Shown in pieces: positions 42,401 to 44,065 of a stretch of 44,065 bases of DNA. Origin of the DNA: Lingula anatina (taxonomy: Eukaryota > Brachiopoda > Lingulata > Lingulida > Lingulidae); the NCBI RefSeq assembly GCF_001039355.2, contig NW_019775515.1, positions 282,759 through 326,823 on the forward strand, written 5' to 3'. Position 1 is the first letter of the stretch; every line of letters begins with the position of its first letter. The notes beneath the pieces are model-generated. The model did not search any database and was not told the origin of the DNA. It saw only the letters and a list, made by a program, of their open reading frames with translations. Position numbers and translations under genes: made by a program.

Positions 42401-44065
42401 CATCTCTAAATTAAGGTTGTAGTTTGTCTATTTAAAGCAACCGGTGTTCACGGCTGAGGAAAAAACACTGTACATGTACTAAATTTAGACTGGTTTCAAA
42501 GGCATAAAAAAGTGTTAAATAGTATGAAATATTGCTAGAACAAGGGATGCGCTTAGTCAGTCGGAAGTGATAAATAATCACCGTGTCTTTTTTTACACAT
42601 ATTGTATCAAAGAAAGCATCAAAATAACTTGTATTTAGATAACCGCACGATATTCTTGGGGTCGTACTTTTAATCGAAGCAACAAACAGACAAGGAGTAC
42701 AAATGTTTCATTATCCCTGCGTGTTGCGTGATTCTGGTGCTGCAAGCGTTTCCCACTCCACCATTAACACCCCAGGTGTGAGAGGAGACCTTGCCAACTG
42801 CACGCTTTTTACTACAAGGACAGGCGCTCTAGTGCTGCTTTCAAGGTTTACCTGAGATACCTTAGGCTGAAAGGTAACATGCATCATCTTTTTCTCATTC
42901 GTAGGTGGAAACACATTTATTTACATACATATATGTAAGTGTGTATATGTGTACTTGGCATATATGATAGATCTCCATGCGTGAGTGTTAAGGTGAGTGC
43001 TGAAGATCGGCAATATAGATGTCGTGTTATTAAGTTTGATGAACATGGGCAAGTTGGTTATGTTGTGTGGATTGCAAAGTATAGTGAGAAAAGGCACAAG
43101 CATTTCCTGAACGTGTTTGTGGCAATTCCTAGAATCTTGTTATTTTATTGCCAGCGAGTGGACAGCTGTGACTGGTAGCTCAGAACGTTTAACACGAATC
43201 TGTACATAAGATATTCACGAGATCTTCACTACGGTCAGGAAAATGCGGTGAGTACAATGAAATTTAAGTATGTGTTTTTCTTAGAAGTCGGATTCGCACG
43301 AGAGCGGTGTTATTCCCCGTGATCGATGGCACGCACGCACGTTCTTCACGTGCTATGTTCCATCTTTTCACAATACACGAGGGTCTTAAACTTCCCCTTG
43401 TTATTAACTGCTTGTTCTGTTCCGATCAGCAAGCCAACGCCGACGAAGTGTTCAAGCATTGCGGCAGTATACTCGTTTATAACGAATAGGTAAAACCAGC
43501 CAAACCGATCGAGTATCTCTTTCTCATCCCGCGTTTTCTCAACCAGTGTTGCTTAATGGCATGGGGGCAAAGTTTTGGCGCGATATGTCACATGGAGCGG
43601 ATTATGATCACGCTTTATAGTGCTTTTCCATTATATATATTTTTCATTTAAAAAATTGTGTCCAAGATCGATTCCTAAATCATATCTGCATTGCCATCTC
43701 TTATTATAACTTGTCGTAATCGATCTTGAATTTCCATTTTAATGCAGTTAAAGGTCTTAAAACATGTCAAAACTAAGTCTTATCATGGTCAGTTGAAAAA
43801 AATTTTTTTCTGTACAGAAACCCGCCCTTTCCAGTATATCTCGTCGTAGTATGATGCCGTAAAAGAAAAGTGGGCTAACATTTTTGACTCAGACATATAT
43901 CACATTTTGTTTTGTGCCGTATTCTGATATCTCCTCCAGCAATCCGTTTGCTAAAAAGTATTGAGATTGCTATTCTTACAGAAAGGTAAGAAAAACGATA
44001 TCTCGTTAATTTTTGTACTTATAAATATATATGTTTAATATCATAAAAGATCTGCAAATAAATGG
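37331..44065. other. Right-hand 6.7 kb, no confident gene
   Basis: No protein family is recognisable. The region has GT/GA and GA microsatellites and a few exon-like segments on the plus strand. Those with acceptable donors or acceptors are 37345-37391 (donor only), 40931-41000, 43155-43247 and 43430-43489. Joining the last two keeps a frame open from an ATG at 43243 (MRKPTPTKCSSIAAVY). These may be the 5' exons of a gene lying to the right; the evidence is weak. Confidence 0.3.
39427..39478. repeat. (GT)17(GA)9 compound microsatellite
   Basis: GT units at 39427-39460 pass directly into GA units at 39461-39478. Shorter GA runs occur at 41212-41237 and 42357-42384. Confidence 0.95.

Overview
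The window is animal (metazoan) genomic DNA. It is AT-rich, its genes are split into many small exons with GT-AG introns, and it carries dispersed repeats, DNA-transposon remnants, microsatellites and assembly gaps (one N at 9093, a 118-N gap at 27998-28115). The gene types and the absence of vertebrate repeat families fit a marine invertebrate such as a lophotrochozoan or an invertebrate deuterostome. The sequence alone does not fix the species.

Three genes can be reconstructed exon by exon with consistent splice phases. (1) About 0.1-12.35 kb, minus strand: a prosaposin-like gene. Nineteen exons encode a signal peptide and six saposin-B modules, and its 3' end probably lies off the left edge. 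(2) 12.46-23.9 kb, plus strand: a nine-exon, 290-residue tetraspanin. Its large extracellular loop has eight cysteines, which places it in the TspanC8 (ADAM10-partner) group, and it most resembles TSPAN33. (3) 30.4-34.4 kb, minus strand: a six-exon, 542-residue flavin-containing monooxygenase with both dinucleotide-binding motifs, the FMO signature and a C-terminal membrane anchor.

Genes 1 and 2 are divergent, with start codons only 111 bp apart. This shared promoter holds two GTCAnnTGAC palindromes close to the CLEAR/M-box lysosomal element, and a perfect DR1 nuclear-receptor site. The saposin gene is built from three-exon cassettes that begin and end in phase 0, and two cassette pairs are almost identical, so it has expanded recently by duplication and/or gene conversion.

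Mobile DNA lies mostly in introns. A 519-bp Harbinger-type element and a 174-bp MITE each sit in one copy of a local duplication, so the empty site is visible in the other copy. A duplicated non-LTR retrotransposon tail lies in saposin intron 1, and further MITE-like repeats occur in the tetraspanin and FMO introns. Between 24 and 30.3 kb there is a long tetraspanin 3' UTR, an orphan terminal-exon-like sequence and a 33-35-bp minisatellite. From 34.4 to 44.07 kb I see no convincing coding gene, only microsatellites, repeat fragments and weak exon-like segments near the right edge.
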